From Agapanthus africanus (lineage: Eukaryota > Streptophyta > Magnoliopsida > Asparagales > Amaryllidaceae): DNA of 64,000 nucleotides. Under the pieces are notes generated by a model, which worked only from the letters and a program-made list of their open reading frames with translations, was not told the origin of the DNA and did not search any database. Made by a program: the position numbers and the translations under genes. Of this stretch, positions 33,808 to 47,627 are shown piece by piece; position 1 is the first letter of the stretch, and each line of letters starts with the position of its first letter. The stretch is from the NCBI GenBank assembly GCA_030015575.1, contig JASDDO010000001.1:513479772-513543771 (forward strand). Direction: 5' to 3'.

Positions 33808-35845
33808 TGTTGGATATAGCGCCCTCAAGGCAATTATTGTAATTGTAGGCAGACGATTATGATAATTGAAGGAGGACTTATACGGGTAGAACATTCTTAC
33901 TCAAGATGATAGTATGCTATCTGGTTTTTCTTTATCATCATGTACATGCATTATGTGTATTGCGTATCACTATTACATATTGATAGAGCCTATAGGATTC
34001 TTGCTTGACTGCTAAGGTTATGATGACGATCATACAGGTGAGGTCTCGGTAGTCCATAAGCAAATCCTTAAATGTCCATAGTCGTAGGAGTATCGAGACT
34101 AGGCATCAATATTCCCGAGTAGACTAGTGTATACGTTTCTTGACCCCGACGAAGGGTGATAGCCAGTCTCACAGCCATTGGTGTCAGTCAGTCACCAAAG
34201 AATGTATACAGGTGCTTATTGGGTTATGAGTTACGCTGGACAGACTCGCCGGGAACATTCTAGATAGTATTGTACCTATCTCCAGGTAGCAGTTCTCTGT
34301 TGATATAAGTACAGGTTAGTTTGTCGACCTGAGATCGCTATTTTTCTTATGTGAGTTCCCACTGCTATTTGATTACTATCCTACCACGACTCTACTGAGT
34401 TGTACAAACAAGTTTTAGTTGGATACAGTCCCGAGCCACATGGAGGAAGTTAGCGGATTGTTGGGGATTTGTCTCTCCCGGTATTGGTGGTAGATGCCAC
34501 ATTGAGTTCAGTCGGCTATCGCCATAAGTCTCTGGCCAGAGCGGATGGGATTTACTGATTACAGATCAGTAGTTTCTCAGTGGATGATGAGCTTGACACT
34601 GACACAACTTATCAAGTTATTAACGGTCTGACGTTATCCACCCCCTAGATCCAGTATGCGATACTCTTTGACGAATAGACTGGACTATACGAAGACTGTC
34701 GCTTATAGGCTCAGTAGGGGTTTAGACGAGCTTGCTTGTCGACCTTCCTTTCGCTCAATATCTGGGTAGTCGTTATGTACATCTAGTGCCGCTGACGTGC
34801 TTGTGGTTCAACCCATTGCCAGCTTATTGTCGAGTCTTTAGAGTCCCACACATAGGTTTTTCCTACTCTAGAGATATGATTTAGATGTGCATATTAGATA
34901 CGTACCGGGGTTCGATTAAAACTAGTGTAGAGATACACTGATGGTAATCGGACATGAGTATATACTAGCCGGTCGTTTTAGAAAGACGGATATTAAATAT
35001 TGTGTTGATTTAACATATTAATACATATTAAATATATATGTATTTGCTAGTATATTGTCACTATTATTTATGTCTCATATATGTATTTATACTACATATG
35101 GAAATTACATATATATATATATATATTATATTTTGAATATAACACACACACACACACATATTGTTTTTTCCTTTTTCCTTTTAATTCTCTTTAAGTTAAC
35201 TTGTTCCATAGGTATAACTCATGCAAGGCCATTCTCTACATGGTGAAAAGCGGAGGAGAGAGAAGAAGGTGGACACTTGGATGATGGATTAAATCATGGA
35301 TGAAATTAGTTTATGTTATGATAAATACTTACAACCACTTAGAAAAATGGTAAGGTTTTTATTCTAGCATAATAACTCTCATTTTCTTCAAGCTCCTCTC
35401 TTCTTCTTTCTCCAAAATTCAAAGAGAATTCAAAAAGGGAAATGGAATGGTGAGACAAAATTGAATGACTTGCTACATCCCTAACACTACAAAACTAGTA
35501 TGCTTGTATGGTTAGTTTCTTCGCAAGTTGCTTGGAGCTTCAAGTGGAGATGGAGCTAGAGAAGAGTTTCCTCAAGTGGATCCATCTATGACAAAAGGAG
35601 GTCCTCACCAAATTTGTTTACTCATTCTTAGAGTCTAGCTAGTGTCCAACACAAATTAGAGCATATAAAGATGCTACAGAGATTGTAGGATTCTAATCTT
35701 GTATGGAAACTTCTAGTTTTTTAGTTACTTGTTCTATTCATTAGCTAATGTTCATAATTTGTACACTTGAGTTCTTTAGATTTTTTAAATCCTATTTATG
35801 CATGTTTTAAAATCCTAGTAGAGTGCCCAAGGCCTATTTAAACTT
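33808..35845 (+). repeat. LTR of Copia G, nearly complete
   Basis: It starts TGTTGGATATAGCGCCCTC after the polypurine tract and follows LTR A and LTR C in order: the AGTCCCGAGCCACATGG landmark near 34425 and the 'gtctttagagtcccacac' landmark near 34835. The end is indistinct and runs into the next LTR piece at about 35849. Confidence 0.75.
35108..35160. repeat. (TA)n and (CA)n microsatellites
   Basis: A run of TA repeats is followed by a run of CA repeats inside LTR G. Confidence 0.9.
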
Positions 35846-35848
35846 TTG

Positions 35849-37306
35849 ACATGAGATCGTCATTTGTCTCGTGTGAGTTCCCACTGTACTTTGATTACTA
35901 TGCTACCACGGCTAAAAGGAGTCGTGCAAACAGGTTTTAGTTGGGTAAAGTCCCGAGCCACATGGAGGTAGTGAGCGATTGTCAGGGTTTCGTCTTTCCT
36001 GATATTAGGAGTCGCTGACGCGCTGTGTTCGGTTGACCATCATCATAGATCTATGGCCATAGTGGTTGAAATTTACTGATATGAGTTTATTAGTTTCTCG
36101 GTGGGTGATGAGCTTGACCCCGACACGACTTATCGGGTTATTAGGGGTCTGACGTTATCCACCCCTAGATCCGTTATGCGATATTCTTAGACGAAGAGAC
36201 CGGACTATATAGATATTGTCACATTCAGGCTCAGTAGGGTACATACAGACTTGATTGTCGAATTCCCTTTCAGCATATACCTGAGTAGCCGTTATGTATA
36301 ACTAATGCCGATGAAGTGCTTTTGGTTATGGATTTATCCAGTAATTCACTGCCAGCGTATTGTCAAGTCTTTAGAGTCCCACATAGAAGGTTTTCCGGTT
36401 CATGCGATATGATGTAGAGGCCGTACGTTGATACGTGCAGGGGTCCAATTAAATACGTATACTGGCTGCACGGACTTTAATCGGACGGTTAATAATATTA
36501 GCCGGTTTAGGATTAAGCCGGATTATTAAATCAAATTTTGATTTAATAATTTACATATACATATATATATATTGATATATATATATTCTAGTATTATGGT
36601 CATTATTCATTTTCTCACTCTTGACTATTCGTATTTTATATGGATACGCGTGCATGTATTTTGATGCATATACTGGAGGTTGTATTCCGTATTTATACGG
36701 AATACTTCTAGAAGTGGACACCTCATTTAGGAATTTTCCTTTATTGGAAAATTAGAAATGAGGTGGCTAGTTAGGTTGAAAGGTGAGCATAGATGAGAGG
36801 TATGGTCTTTATTTGTTTAATGCAAAATGAAGATGACATATATTTTCTTATGATAAAATATTAGGTGGTGATTCATTCTTTTTTGAAAAAGATTAGAAAC
36901 TCTCATCCATTATGATAGCTCTCTCTTTCCTCTTTTGATCTCCTTCTTTTTCATTTGCTCTTTTAAGTTTTGATAGATTATGACAAGTGATAAATTCTAT
37001 ATCCCCATACTCTATTTCTAGCAAGCTTAGAGCGTTTGTTACTTCCTCAAAGTTCGCTTAGGAGCGAAGCTCGAGCTTGGACCGGTTTCCTCGGGTGGAT
37101 CATCTTAAGCAAGGGCGGTCTCCTCTCAAGCTTGTTCCCGACGGCCTACGAGAAGCTTGGAGGGGTCTTACATGATTAGGTGGACACAAATCAAAGGTTG
37201 TAATCCTTAAACCTTATATGTAAAGTTTCTAGTTCAGTTTTTGGAACGATTGCTAGGGATTAGCTTCTATTGCTCCTCGTAAAATTTTTGTTTTTTGATT
37301 CCGCAT
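35849..37306 (+). repeat. Second, 5'-truncated LTR of the Copia A/G group
   Basis: It restarts mid-LTR ('gatcgtcatttgtctcgtg') and is closer to LTR A at this point than to the LTR just before it. It carries the TTAAATCAA/TTGATTTAA hairpin near 36525. The last recognisable match is 'gattccgcat' at 37297-37306, where LTR A has the same word close to its end. The plant-mobile-domain frame begins 6 bp later. Confidence 0.65.
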
Positions 37307-37311
37307 CGGCC

Positions 37312-40300
37312 ATGGTTGTAGCGACAAGGGCACTAGGAACTTTCAATTATACCACGGAGATTGCTGATTGGACTAATGACCGGCTACATCCTTCATCGGA
37401 GTCGGCCCAGCAGGCTATGGTTGTCGATATCTTGGGGTGCCAGATAAGTTAAGGGGAGTCTCGCTTATGGGTTTCCGCTTACAACGTAGGCGTGATACTA
37501 TAACTCTTAGCCGGATATACCGCTTAGGCGAGATATATTCTGGCCGCTGTGAAGATGCTGCTGTGGAAGACCGGGCTTTATCCAGCAATATATGCGTCGT
37601 TGTTCCCCTATCCAAAGACGTATGCCTGGTGGGTCAAAGTGTTCTTAGAGCAATGGAACAATGAGACTAATACATTTATGCTATCAGACAGGGAGATATC
37701 GATCTCTTTATCATATTTTCAGGAGATCTCCGGGCTTCCAATTACTGGAGAACATTATGAGGAATTATTACCTCCGGATGAGTACGTTTTTGCCGTACAG
37801 CCAGGTACAGAGGCCCTGATGTATGTGAATGCCATTGAGAACCAATTTCCTAGCTTCTTCAAAGTGCTAAGTATATACGAGAATTTGGATGTGGCAGCGC
37901 AAAGGCTGGGAGTGGATTTTGACAAATTCATTAAGAAATTCTTCCATCTGGATATTCTCTCCAAGAAGTGCTGTGCGTTTGCACAACTTGAGGATCCTTT
38001 CGATTTCAGGCCTAACGAACTGTGATCTAACACCAAAGCACTTAAGCGGTTTTACCTTCCATATGCTCCTCTCCCTATATTTAAAAGCATCGCCGCCCCG
38101 AGGATAGACAAGGAGTCATTCTTCCTTGCCTTTTTAGGCCTGTGGTTGAGCTGGTTCGTCATGCCTACCCATAATTGGTTCAGGAGACCATCAGTCTTTT
38201 ACCCTGCTCATCGCATAACCATAGGCGTGCGCTTAGCCATTGGGATTGCCAGCTTATTTCATTTGTATCAGGGTTTGAGCGTAGCAGCCAATACAGATAA
38301 CCTCAGGTTGAGGAATGTGCATCTGCCCCTCCGTTATTTTACTTCTTGGATCGAGATGCACTTGTTGGGTGCGTTCAATTAGCATAAGCGGCCCACATTC
38401 TATGATGCACATCCTTTACCGCGGGTGATGAAACTGATTGGAGCTTCTGGTTTTATGCCAGACCGGGATGTTCAGAAATTAACCCTTCATTCACAGAACA
38501 TCCAGAACATCTTAACGTTATTGACAGGGTCCTTTCTCCCGGTACGATGTCCGTACGTATTGACTCATTGTTGTATGACTAAGCGACAGATGGAGTATCT
38601 ATTTTGAAGGATAAAGAGATCTCCCATCTTTATTCCATTAGGCCCGGTTATTTAGTGTGCAGGAGGAACAAGATTGTGTTTTATATGCGCTACAATCCAC
38701 ATCGTTTCGCCCAGAAATTTGGCTATATTCAGGGCGTCCCTCTCGAGGCCTTTCTTGTTAGCCCCGTGCCTTCAGAGGAATCAACCCAGAATGCTTTCCA
38801 TCATTTCATGCGGCTGTACACCGTTTCCCGCTTTGTAGTGGCTGAGCTGGGTCATCTTTCGAGAGCTTTATATGTTTATACAGCCTGGTATACACATTCA
38901 ATGGGTGCGGTCATCTTATGCTGAGAATCGGATTCTCGTTAACCATCATGGAGCACTGACATGGAAAGATCCCACGGTTCCTTTGAATCCACGGTCGATT
39001 ATTCCCTGTAATTTACTAGGGAAGAAGGTGCTCAGGCAATTCCTCTCGGGGCGTTTGAACCTTGTTCAACTCCGATAGTTAGCGGTGCCTCGCCGAGTGT
39101 CACAACATTTGAGTTTACTGCTAAACTGCGTCATGATCGTGTTCTAGCAGTTAGGCCGAAGGAGCCTAAAAGGAAAAAAAAGGGCTTCATTAGGCACCAC
39201 TTCAGGATTGCGGACGAAAAAGCCCAGGTCTATTATTAAGGACGTATTGGGTATGGATACGGGCTTTGCTCAGTATGGCACGAATGCCAATCTTTTCAAT
39301 GAAGGATTGACTCCCAGCATGCCCGAACTGTCTGCTCCTATGGAGACAACTGAACTAGATGATGAAATCATTTTGTTGGTTCTCCATGCATCAGTGCAAA
39401 CGGCCCGTCAGGATGAACGACGTCGTGCTGCCATGGAAGATGGTATAACCCATTTATTCCTTTGGCGTATTTTATAGTGAATGATTTTATCTCGTCCGTA
39501 TTCTAACACCTTTCTTTTCCTTTTGTAGGGACTTCTATGGTTGGCATTAGTTCCAGCAGGAAGCATTCCCCTGATGTTCATGTAGAGGACGTTCTTCTTC
39601 CTCCTGTGAACTTTGTGCCGCCTCCAGAGCCATTGATCATTGATCAGGTGCTCGTTGGCCCTTCGCAAGATGTGGTATTTAATAAGGTGGCGGAGCCTGA
39701 AAATTCTAAAATAGAGATCCATGATTTTGCCGCGGATGCACCTAAGAATTAGGACGTTACTTTGGATGTCGACGTTCCCCCAAGGATGGAGGATCCTGAA
39801 CAAACTGCTCCAGGCGGACCCCAAGTATCTCTTGGTAATGCTGGTTTAGCGACTGTAAGCGTTGGTCCTGAAGGTGTGGGTACGCATCTTAATTCTGTCA
39901 CTACTGCCTCATTAGAAGATGAGGCATGCGACTTCATCGAGGAGTGTGCTGTTACTAGCAGGGCTCATGAGCTGACCGTGGATCTCATCTTTCCACCTCT
40001 CGAAGGATCCCCTTCTTGGTCCTGTAGGCTTCTTGTATACTTGCGATTACACCGTATCATTTCATGTCCATCTTCATTTTTTGAACACGTTTTATAACAC
40101 GATATTTGTTTCAGACGCAGGTGTGACGACTGACCCATCTATGGCAATCGTACCTATCTCGATGACTCTGAGCGTTGTTCCAGTACTTCTGGCGACGTTC
40201 AGCTCGGGTAGTCTTCTTTGGCCGACATTTCAACTGTTGGCACCCCTCCTCCAGCCCTTGTCGAGCTCCAACTGGCCTTTACAGAGATTGAGCAATTCGT

Positions 40301-40440
40301 AGAAGGTAATTTCCTTTTGATTTCACCATCTTTAACTTTTTAATGGCTTTCTAACTCTTGTGTTGCCTGTCTGGTATTTCAAAAGCAAGAGAGATGAAAG
40401 CCCTCACACAGTCCCGCCCTACGGCGACAGTTCTTAAAAG
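37312..40440 (+). pseudogene. Broken plant-mobile-domain (PMD, aminotransferase-like) gene
   Basis: The frame at 37549-38025 reads like the plant mobile domain. The order is WWV..FLEQWNNETNTF, then LSDREISISL, then ISGLPITGEHYEELLPPDEYV. Later pieces (38146-38382 with LSWFVMP and HRITIGVRLAIGIASLFHLYQGL; 38604-38924 with RYNPHRFAQKFGY) follow the usual order of the family. The domain occurs in host MAIN/MAIL-type nuclear proteins and in genes carried by plant transposons; its biochemical role is unclear. A clean intron, 39443-39528 (GT...TTTTGTAG), joins frames in phase. Another likely intron is 40306-40385, and an acceptor sits at 40114. The region has several stops and frame changes, so it is a pseudogene. 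It ends near 40440 where Gypsy H begins. The origin, host or transposon-carried, is open. Confidence 0.8.
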
Positions 40441-40450
40441 GCCGTGCCGC

Positions 40451-42222
40451 TGTTTAGTATCGTGTTTATCACGAAAAACTACATTTCAATACCGATCATT
40501 CATTATCGTTTTTGTGATATATCGGTACTATTAATCCGTGACTTCTCAATAAGTACATATTACAGGTATTCGTGACAAAACACTGGAAACACACTCAGAT
40601 GCTTGGATACGACATTTGAGAGCCGACACTGCAACCGGAACGGAAAACCGATTCAAAATCCAAGATTTTGCAAAAAAACAATTCAAGTGTACACATTTTT
40701 ATTCAAAACGGTCAAACATGATACAAGTATGAACACAACCCTTTTTGATGCATGAACCATGGTGGGACAACCTAGCACAAGTGGGCAAACAAGTTGACTA
40801 TAAGAATATGGTTTGTGCAAGTAGAAGCACAAGTGAGCTTATAATGAGTAGAGATAAAGTTGTGATGTGATGGTTTAAAGTTTACATCTTCCCTCCAAAT
40901 CTACAGATTAAACTCCAAATGTTTATTAAAGAATCAAACAATGCTAGAGAGATTATGGAGAGGATATAAGATCACCACATGAAGATGGGCCCCATAGCTT
41001 GAAGAAAAACCGCTGGAAGTCCACATTTTCCCATCGCCACCGGTCTAATAAGCTCCAATGTGCTTCAGTTTTCTTCTGATCATTTCATATTGTCACATCA
41101 TCTTTATTTTAATTTTTGTTTATTCTGTGGAGGTGCCTATAAATACCACACCAGAAGAGAGGCAATGGGTCCATGTTTTTAGTTTTATATCAAACTTTTC
41201 ATTTTGTAGATGTTAATTTGTATTTCCATTTGTACTCTTGAGTTCTTGCCTTCTATCTTGACCTTGTAACTTCTTTACTGAACTTACAAGGTTAAGGTTT
41301 AGGTTTTTGAATTCAAATTATTTTGTATCTTCATTTATAATCAATAAAAAGTTCTCTTTTGCTCATTTCATGTCATTACTTGAAACAATTGTAATTGAGT
41401 GAAATCCTTTGTTTTTCTTTGATCTTGCAACCTCTTAAGTGAGCTTACAAGTTTAAAATTTGGTAATTGATTTCATAGTGAGATTTGGACTCAAAGGACA
41501 CTTGAAGATTGCATATTGGACATATCGGTTCTTGGTTTCTTTAAACCCTTGCTTTACTTATTTTTGCATTTTTACTATGTGCCATTCTATTTTTGTTTTT
41601 TCTTTGGTTCTTGTGAATATGTGTGAGTAGTTGTTTAACTTGTTAAGGGTAGAATATGATTAGTTTTGAATAGGAAAAGTGTTTGCTAAATTCCTTTAAA
41701 AAAACCTCTAACATGTAATTGAAACTCCGACCAAACGATTCGCAATCCGTTCCGTTAGGCACCCTATCCTACCATGATAGCGGTGACTCCTAAACATGAC
41801 CGGTTGTGATTGGTTTGCCGGAGGTGAAGGTTAAGAGACAAGAACGAAAGGACAAGGGACAAGAAATATGAATTTAGCGCACAATCACAAATAGCGTACT
41901 TCAAGTTCCTTAATTCACGTTGTTGCCGATTACTTTAGCATCAATATCAAGTTAGGTTTATAAGGAAACATCAAACATTATCCTAGCTAAAGCTAACCTA
42001 AAACTACCCCTAATAAGTCTTTCTCTTGAACATATTATATTTTACGACACTTCGAATAAAAAAAAACAACTCTAAGTTACGAACATAACTCGTTAAAACA
42101 AGCTTAAAAATCTATCATCTCCCTGCGGGCGACCCGTACTCATCTCAGCTTGCTACACGCGACACCGTTTTGATTGCGGTTATTTCAAAATTTAAAACGA
42201 CACGTAGAACAAGTACCAAACA
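40451..42222 (+). repeat. LTR of a Tat/Athila-like Gypsy element (H)
   Basis: A putative LTR of about 1.77 kb ends just before a primer site. A TATA box, TATAAATA, lies at 41138-41145, and an AATAAA signal at 41343-41348, both in the right order for U3-R-U5. The start at 40451 (TGTTTAG) is a guess, since no second LTR is in the window. Confidence 0.6.
41138..41145 (+). promoter_or_regulatory. TATA box of LTR H
   Basis: TATAAATA lies in a GC-richer context, about 200 bp before the polyadenylation signal. Confidence 0.55.
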
Positions 42223-42224
42223 AA

Positions 42225-42242
42225 CGACGCCATTATCGGGGA
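42225..42242 (+). other. Primer-binding site of Gypsy H
   Basis: CGACGCCATTATCGGGGA resembles the TGGCGCCGTTGCCGGGGA-type primer site of Tat/Athila Gypsy elements, with several differences. Confidence 0.6.
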
Positions 42243-43990
42243 GACGGTAACGCTTTTATACTTGTAGTCTCGGATTAATCTGTGAATATTTTGTGTATAA
42301 AACAAACCAACTTTCTAACAAATTCAACAAAAAAACATATTTTTTTCAACAAAAAAACCGACACGAGAACTAAAATTGTGATATTTTTTCTTTGGAATTT
42401 GATCTGCTAACACTCTATGATTAAACTACAACAGTGGCATACTTGTATAACATAGAAGACCCACACAAAAATTGAGCACCTCATTTTTAAATTTGCCACT
42501 CGGTTTCCTCTTTATACCCGCTACCGACGGTTTTCTTGAAGAGGTTTGCAAAAATTCTTTTTGGGTTAGCTCACTGTTCTGTTAGTACTCCATTTTTATT
42601 GGTGGATTTTCAAAATTTCTTGTGTGCAGAACTTTGGCTATTTATATCGCTTTCTAGCTCAAATATCTGTATTTTCCGATATTTGCAGATTTGGACGGAT
42701 TGGCGAGCAGCGATCGTCCGGAGCAGGGTGCATTTTCAAATCTAAGATGATAGAACACTACAGTGCCAAAGATTCAGGTAGTTTGACCCGTGCAAACGAA
42801 CCATTCAAGCATTCAGAGACGATATTAACACGAGTTTCTTAACTCGACACTTTCGGTGCGTATTTTTCTAAACTCGTTCTTCTCAAATCCGACGCTCCAA
42901 TATTCTTATCTTTGCAGGATTTGTTGCAGCGCCACACTTAAAATAAAAATAATGATTGTTTCATAATAAAACATTTTGATTTGAATTGCGCATTGCATTG
43001 TTAATACGGGCTTAAGGGGTTATAACACCAATACAGATTGGGTGGGGTTTTCATCACCCTTTCTAAGACCCCGAAAATAACTAATTGCATAAGCATCAGC
43101 TTGAGCTTAATAAAAAATACCTAGACTCGGCTAATTAAGGACCTGTCGCACTCAACAGGACAGATGAAGATTGTGGGAATTTGGTCGTTTATCTAAACAT
43201 GACTTTTGTGGTGCCTAGATTAGACAAGTGAGGAGGTAACTTTAAAAGGCCCGTCTCACGGTGATTCGTGAGCGGAACCCTCCTTACCTCACTTGTGCTT
43301 ACCTGGCCATAATTGGCTGTGAAGAGACGATTTGAGGGTTATCTCATAACTTGTCACTTTGGAACTGTTAGGAGCAGGTCAAGTGGACTTTGAGAACCCT
43401 AGTCTAGGTATTGATTGTGCATTTGTAATTTGTTTGTTTGAGTTGTCAGTTTTCACTTTCTTACGAAACAAAACACAAGTTCGCCATTTTGACCACATTT
43501 TATTTCACCTTCACCCAAAGTTTTCTCCATTGACGTTTTCTTACCCTTACATTCTACGCTTTTACTACACTAAACTCGTTTAGTGTATGTCCGTTTGGAC
43601 ATGGTACCCTAGTGCCCGTTTAGTCCGCGTTTTGTTAGTCGCTACCGACTACGCGATCGACTCAGAAGTCAAAACTCCTTCCATGCCCTTTTCACCTTTA
43701 CCTTTGCATGTCAACTCCGACGTTGACCATGATTCTGTCCATACTTCTTCAGCTTCACTTTCACCAAGATCTCCTCCCGAGATGTCAGGATTTCTTCTTA
43801 ACATCACGTTCCCTATTATGAGAATGATTCTACCGCCACTTGGTGCGACAACCCACTACCACCAACTCTTGTTGCAGTGCCACAGCGGATCTGTATGTCG
43901 ATGTCGCTCACCCTGCGAGTCACCATAAAACGATTTTTTCTATTTCAAAAGAGTGGTTTCGCAATATCGACCAAGACAACCCAGGATCTT
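42243..43990 (+). mobile_element. Leader and worn 5' interior of Gypsy H
   Basis: No recognised domain. Frames at 43359-43583 and 43587-43928 are short and show nothing typical of gag. The rest of the element is missing; Copia D sequence starts near 44000. Confidence 0.45.
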
Positions 43991-43999
43991 AATTAAACC

Positions 44000-45394
44000 A
44001 TAACTAGCTAGAAAAAGCATTCATGACACCCAACCGCCAGATATCGTAGTCATGATATGTAGCAATGGTAAGTAGGATTTGGATGGATTTAAGCATAGCT
44101 ACTGTAGAAAAGGTTTCATCATAAACCACACCTGGTCGATGATGAGAATATTTTACAACAAATCTAGCTTTGAAAGTCTCAACTTTTCCATTTACACCAA
44201 GTAATCTTCTCAAGATATACTTGCTCTTGATGGTGGCTTAACCCTTCAGATATAGCAACCAAAGTCCATACTTTGTTGGTGTACATAGATTCCATCTCAG
44301 ATCGCTTAGCATCCAGTCATTGTTACAGAGTTCCTACTCTTGATGGCCTGCTCGAAACTAGTTGGGACATCATCTCATGATGCAATCCTCGCTCCCACTG
44401 TCATAGAGAAAAACGAAGTATCTCTTAGGTGGGTGAGGAACCCTACCAGATCGGCGGAGAGACTGAGGTTCGTCAGGAACTATTGAATCCTTTGGTTTCA
44501 CCAAATCATCAGCTATTAGTTTTCTAGATGGAACTCCTTCCAGTTCTACCTCATTACCACTAATTTCTTCACAAGAAAATTCCTTTTCTAAAAAGATGGC
44601 ATGCTGTGAAACAAAACACCTTTTGCTCCTCAGTTTGGTAGAAGATATTCCCTTACGTATGTTCGGGATATCTAACAAACTTATATTGAACTGACCTTGC
44701 CTCGAGCTTGTCCGGATTCTGCCTTTCAACATAGGCCGGACAACCACATATCTTAACTCGTTTAAGACATGGTCTCTTCCCATTCCATATCTCATATGGA
44801 GTAGTAGTCACTAATTTGGATGGAACCCCATTCAATAGGTATGCAGCTTCACAAGTGCATAACTGCAAAAGGAAATAGGTAACTCAACAATACTCATCAT
44901 AGAGCACGCCATATCTTAAAGGGTGTGATATCTCCACCCCGATACACCGTTGTGTTGTGATATTTTCGAAGGAGTAAGCTGAGAGAGAATCTCATTCTCC
45001 TTTTAGAAACTCCAGGAACTCCATGCGAGAGTATTGTCCTCCTTGATCACATAGAAAGACTTAATACTTCTACCCTTCTGGTTCTTAACTTTAAACTTAT
45101 ATTCCTTGAATTTCTCAAAAGTTTCAGACTTGTGTTTCAACATGAATATATGTTCGAATCGTAAGAGAAAATCAGTGAAGATAATGAAGTACGAAGAACC
45201 AACCTTGGCATTTTGTAGACATAGGACCGTATACATCATCATGTATCCGTCCCAAGAGTTCAATAACTCATTCTCTGTTTCCAGTAAACGAAGTATTGGT
45301 CATTTTACCTTTGAGACAAGACTGGTAAGTATCATAAGATGAAAATTCGAACATATTTTCATATTCATCCTTATGTAACTTAGCTAGTCGTGTC
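44000..45394 (-). mobile_element. Copia D, 3'-truncated pol part (integrase to RT)
   Basis: On the minus strand, from right to left: integrase core (45263-45003, with YFIIFTD and HKSETFEKFKE), integrase end (44868-44653, with PYEIWNGKRP and CGCPAYV), linker (44795-44370) and start of the reverse transcriptase (44213-44004, with KARFVVK and PGVVYDETFS). The element stops near 44000; the rest of RT, RNase H and the 3' LTR are not present. It is a fossil with several breaks, and it continues at 55804 beyond the insertion of element C. Confidence 0.85.
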
Positions 45395-45399
45395 GCATT

Positions 45400-47627
45400 T
45401 TTAGGGTTCCTAGGCACCCTAATGAGGTCTCACAAGGCAACGATCATGCCAAATTAAAATTTTAACGGTGCCGAGAAACCCGACTACGGATCGTTTGCTA
45501 GAAAACTAGGCGAAAAAGCTAACTAGTTAACAATTAACTAAGAGATACGGAAATACAACCTTTGTAGATCCGGTGCTCCACCTCCACGGCTCCGCAACGA
45601 GGTTCTCTCCGCTGTCCAAATCAAATCCGGGCTCTAGCGTCGGCTTCGTCGGAGAATGGGCAAGCTAGGTCGTCGATGTCCATGCCGAAGATGATCTACG
45701 TCGAAGCATCGCAAGATCAAGCTCTCACTTCACCAAGTCATGAAACTTGTGAAGAAAACACACTCTACTACTTGGCAAGAGGTAGAGGATGAAGAAATAG
45801 GAAGTGGGTAGACTTTAGAATTGGATTTCTCACTCATTTCATCAAGTTGCCATTGATGGTCAAGCTTTTCTTCAAAGAAGAAATGAAGAAGAAGAAGAGC
45901 AAGAAGAAGATAAGTATTATGATAAGAATTAATTTAATTAGAAAAGAAACTCATTCTTATCATAACATGACCATGGTTAGTTGTAGAGAGTGAACTAGGG
46001 TTAGTGGCGTGGTTAGGGTTAAGCATGAGACAAAATGGTTAACTAAGTCAAAACTTCATGAAGATTCATGAACAAAAAAAAATAGCAACCATTTTCCCTT
46101 TTTGCTTTTAATTTTCTTTTCCAAATGAATAACTAATAAATAAATAAATGAAAAAGAAAACATAACCCTAACCATTCACAACCATAGTTTAATCTTTACA
46201 CTTAACCAATTTAGCATGCATCATCAAACATGATACAATCATGTGCACAAAATTATATCGCATATATAATGCGCACACTCGAGTGAGAAAATCCATTTTA
46301 AAGTGAACCGATACTAGTTAATGCAAAGTAATATATCAAATATACAATTATGCATTAAATCATTAAATCAACGCTTGATTTAACGATCCGGTCATGACGC
46401 ACATAACCGACTGGTACCATTAGTAACATCTTATCGAATCAACACTTGATCCGATAACCCGGCTATATCGCATATAACCGATCAATGTCACATCGCGAGA
46501 ATCGAATACAGTATCACATACCGTATTATTCTCGGTCCCGCACATATCTCATATGCGCTCCTATTTCGTTTCGCTTGAGCCAGGAAACCTCTGTGTAGGA
46601 CTCTAAAGACTCGTCAATACGCCGGCAGCAGATGATGATCATATCAAACACCCACAAGCCGCAAGCGGTCTGCTAAACGTAACGGCCACCCGGGTATTGA
46701 GCGATCTGAAGATCGACGAGCAAGCCCGCTCACACTCCAGTGAATCCGACCAGTAACACTACCGTACAGTCCGGTCTGATCGTCTGATATGTCGCATATC
46801 TTGCCTAGGGGTGGTAAACGTCAGACCCCAATAGCTCGATAAGTCGTGTCGATATGAGGCTCATAACGGGTCGAGAAACTACTGGTAACACTTACCAGCA
46901 ATTCTCTGATCAGCCCTGGCCAGGGACTTCCTGTTATAGCCAATCGAACACAGCGCAACATCAACCCCCTATACCGGGAGAGACGAATCCCCTCCTATCG
47001 CTCATTGCCTCCATGTGACTCGGGACTGTACCCAAAAACCACCGTTTTGCACGCCCTCTTGGACGTGGTAAGATGGAAATCAAAGCACAGTGGGAACCAC
47101 ACAAGACTCTATGACGATCTCGGGTCAACAGACTACTCTGTACCAGTGTCACCAGAGAACTGCCATCTGACGTGAGGTATAATACTATCTGGGAGTTCTC
47201 GGCGAGTCCGTCCAGTGTACCCAGTCTCTACTGAGCACCCGTATATCATCTCTGATGTCAAACACCAATGGATATGGGATCATCCATCGCCCATCTGTAT
47301 GGGTCGAGAAGGTATACGCTAGTCTACTCTGGTATATCGATGCCCCGTCTCGATACACCCACGACTAGGGACTTTGAAGGATGTACTTCTGGACTACCAT
47401 GTCCCCACTAGTATGATCCGCTCATAGTCCAGGTAGTCAAGCACACATCCTAAGGGCTTTACCAACATGTAACAGAGAGACAATCAGTATACACGTTAAG
47501 GTAAAGTTCAACCAGATAGCATACTATCATGTCGAGCAAGAAAGTCCTCCCTATATATGTCCCAGCATCCACTACAATATACATCCAATGTACAGTAATG
47601 GCCTCTAGGGCATACATATAACTAACA
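45400..47627 (-). repeat. 3' LTR of Copia C
   Basis: The 2,228-bp LTR is the same family as the solo LTR at 4746. It contains the perfect TTAAATCAA/TTGATTTAA hairpin at 46363-46383. Confidence 0.92.

Noticed and set aside
43359-43928. gag of Gypsy H
   Set aside because: Position is plausible, but no gag-like motif or zinc knuckle is visible, so no call was made.
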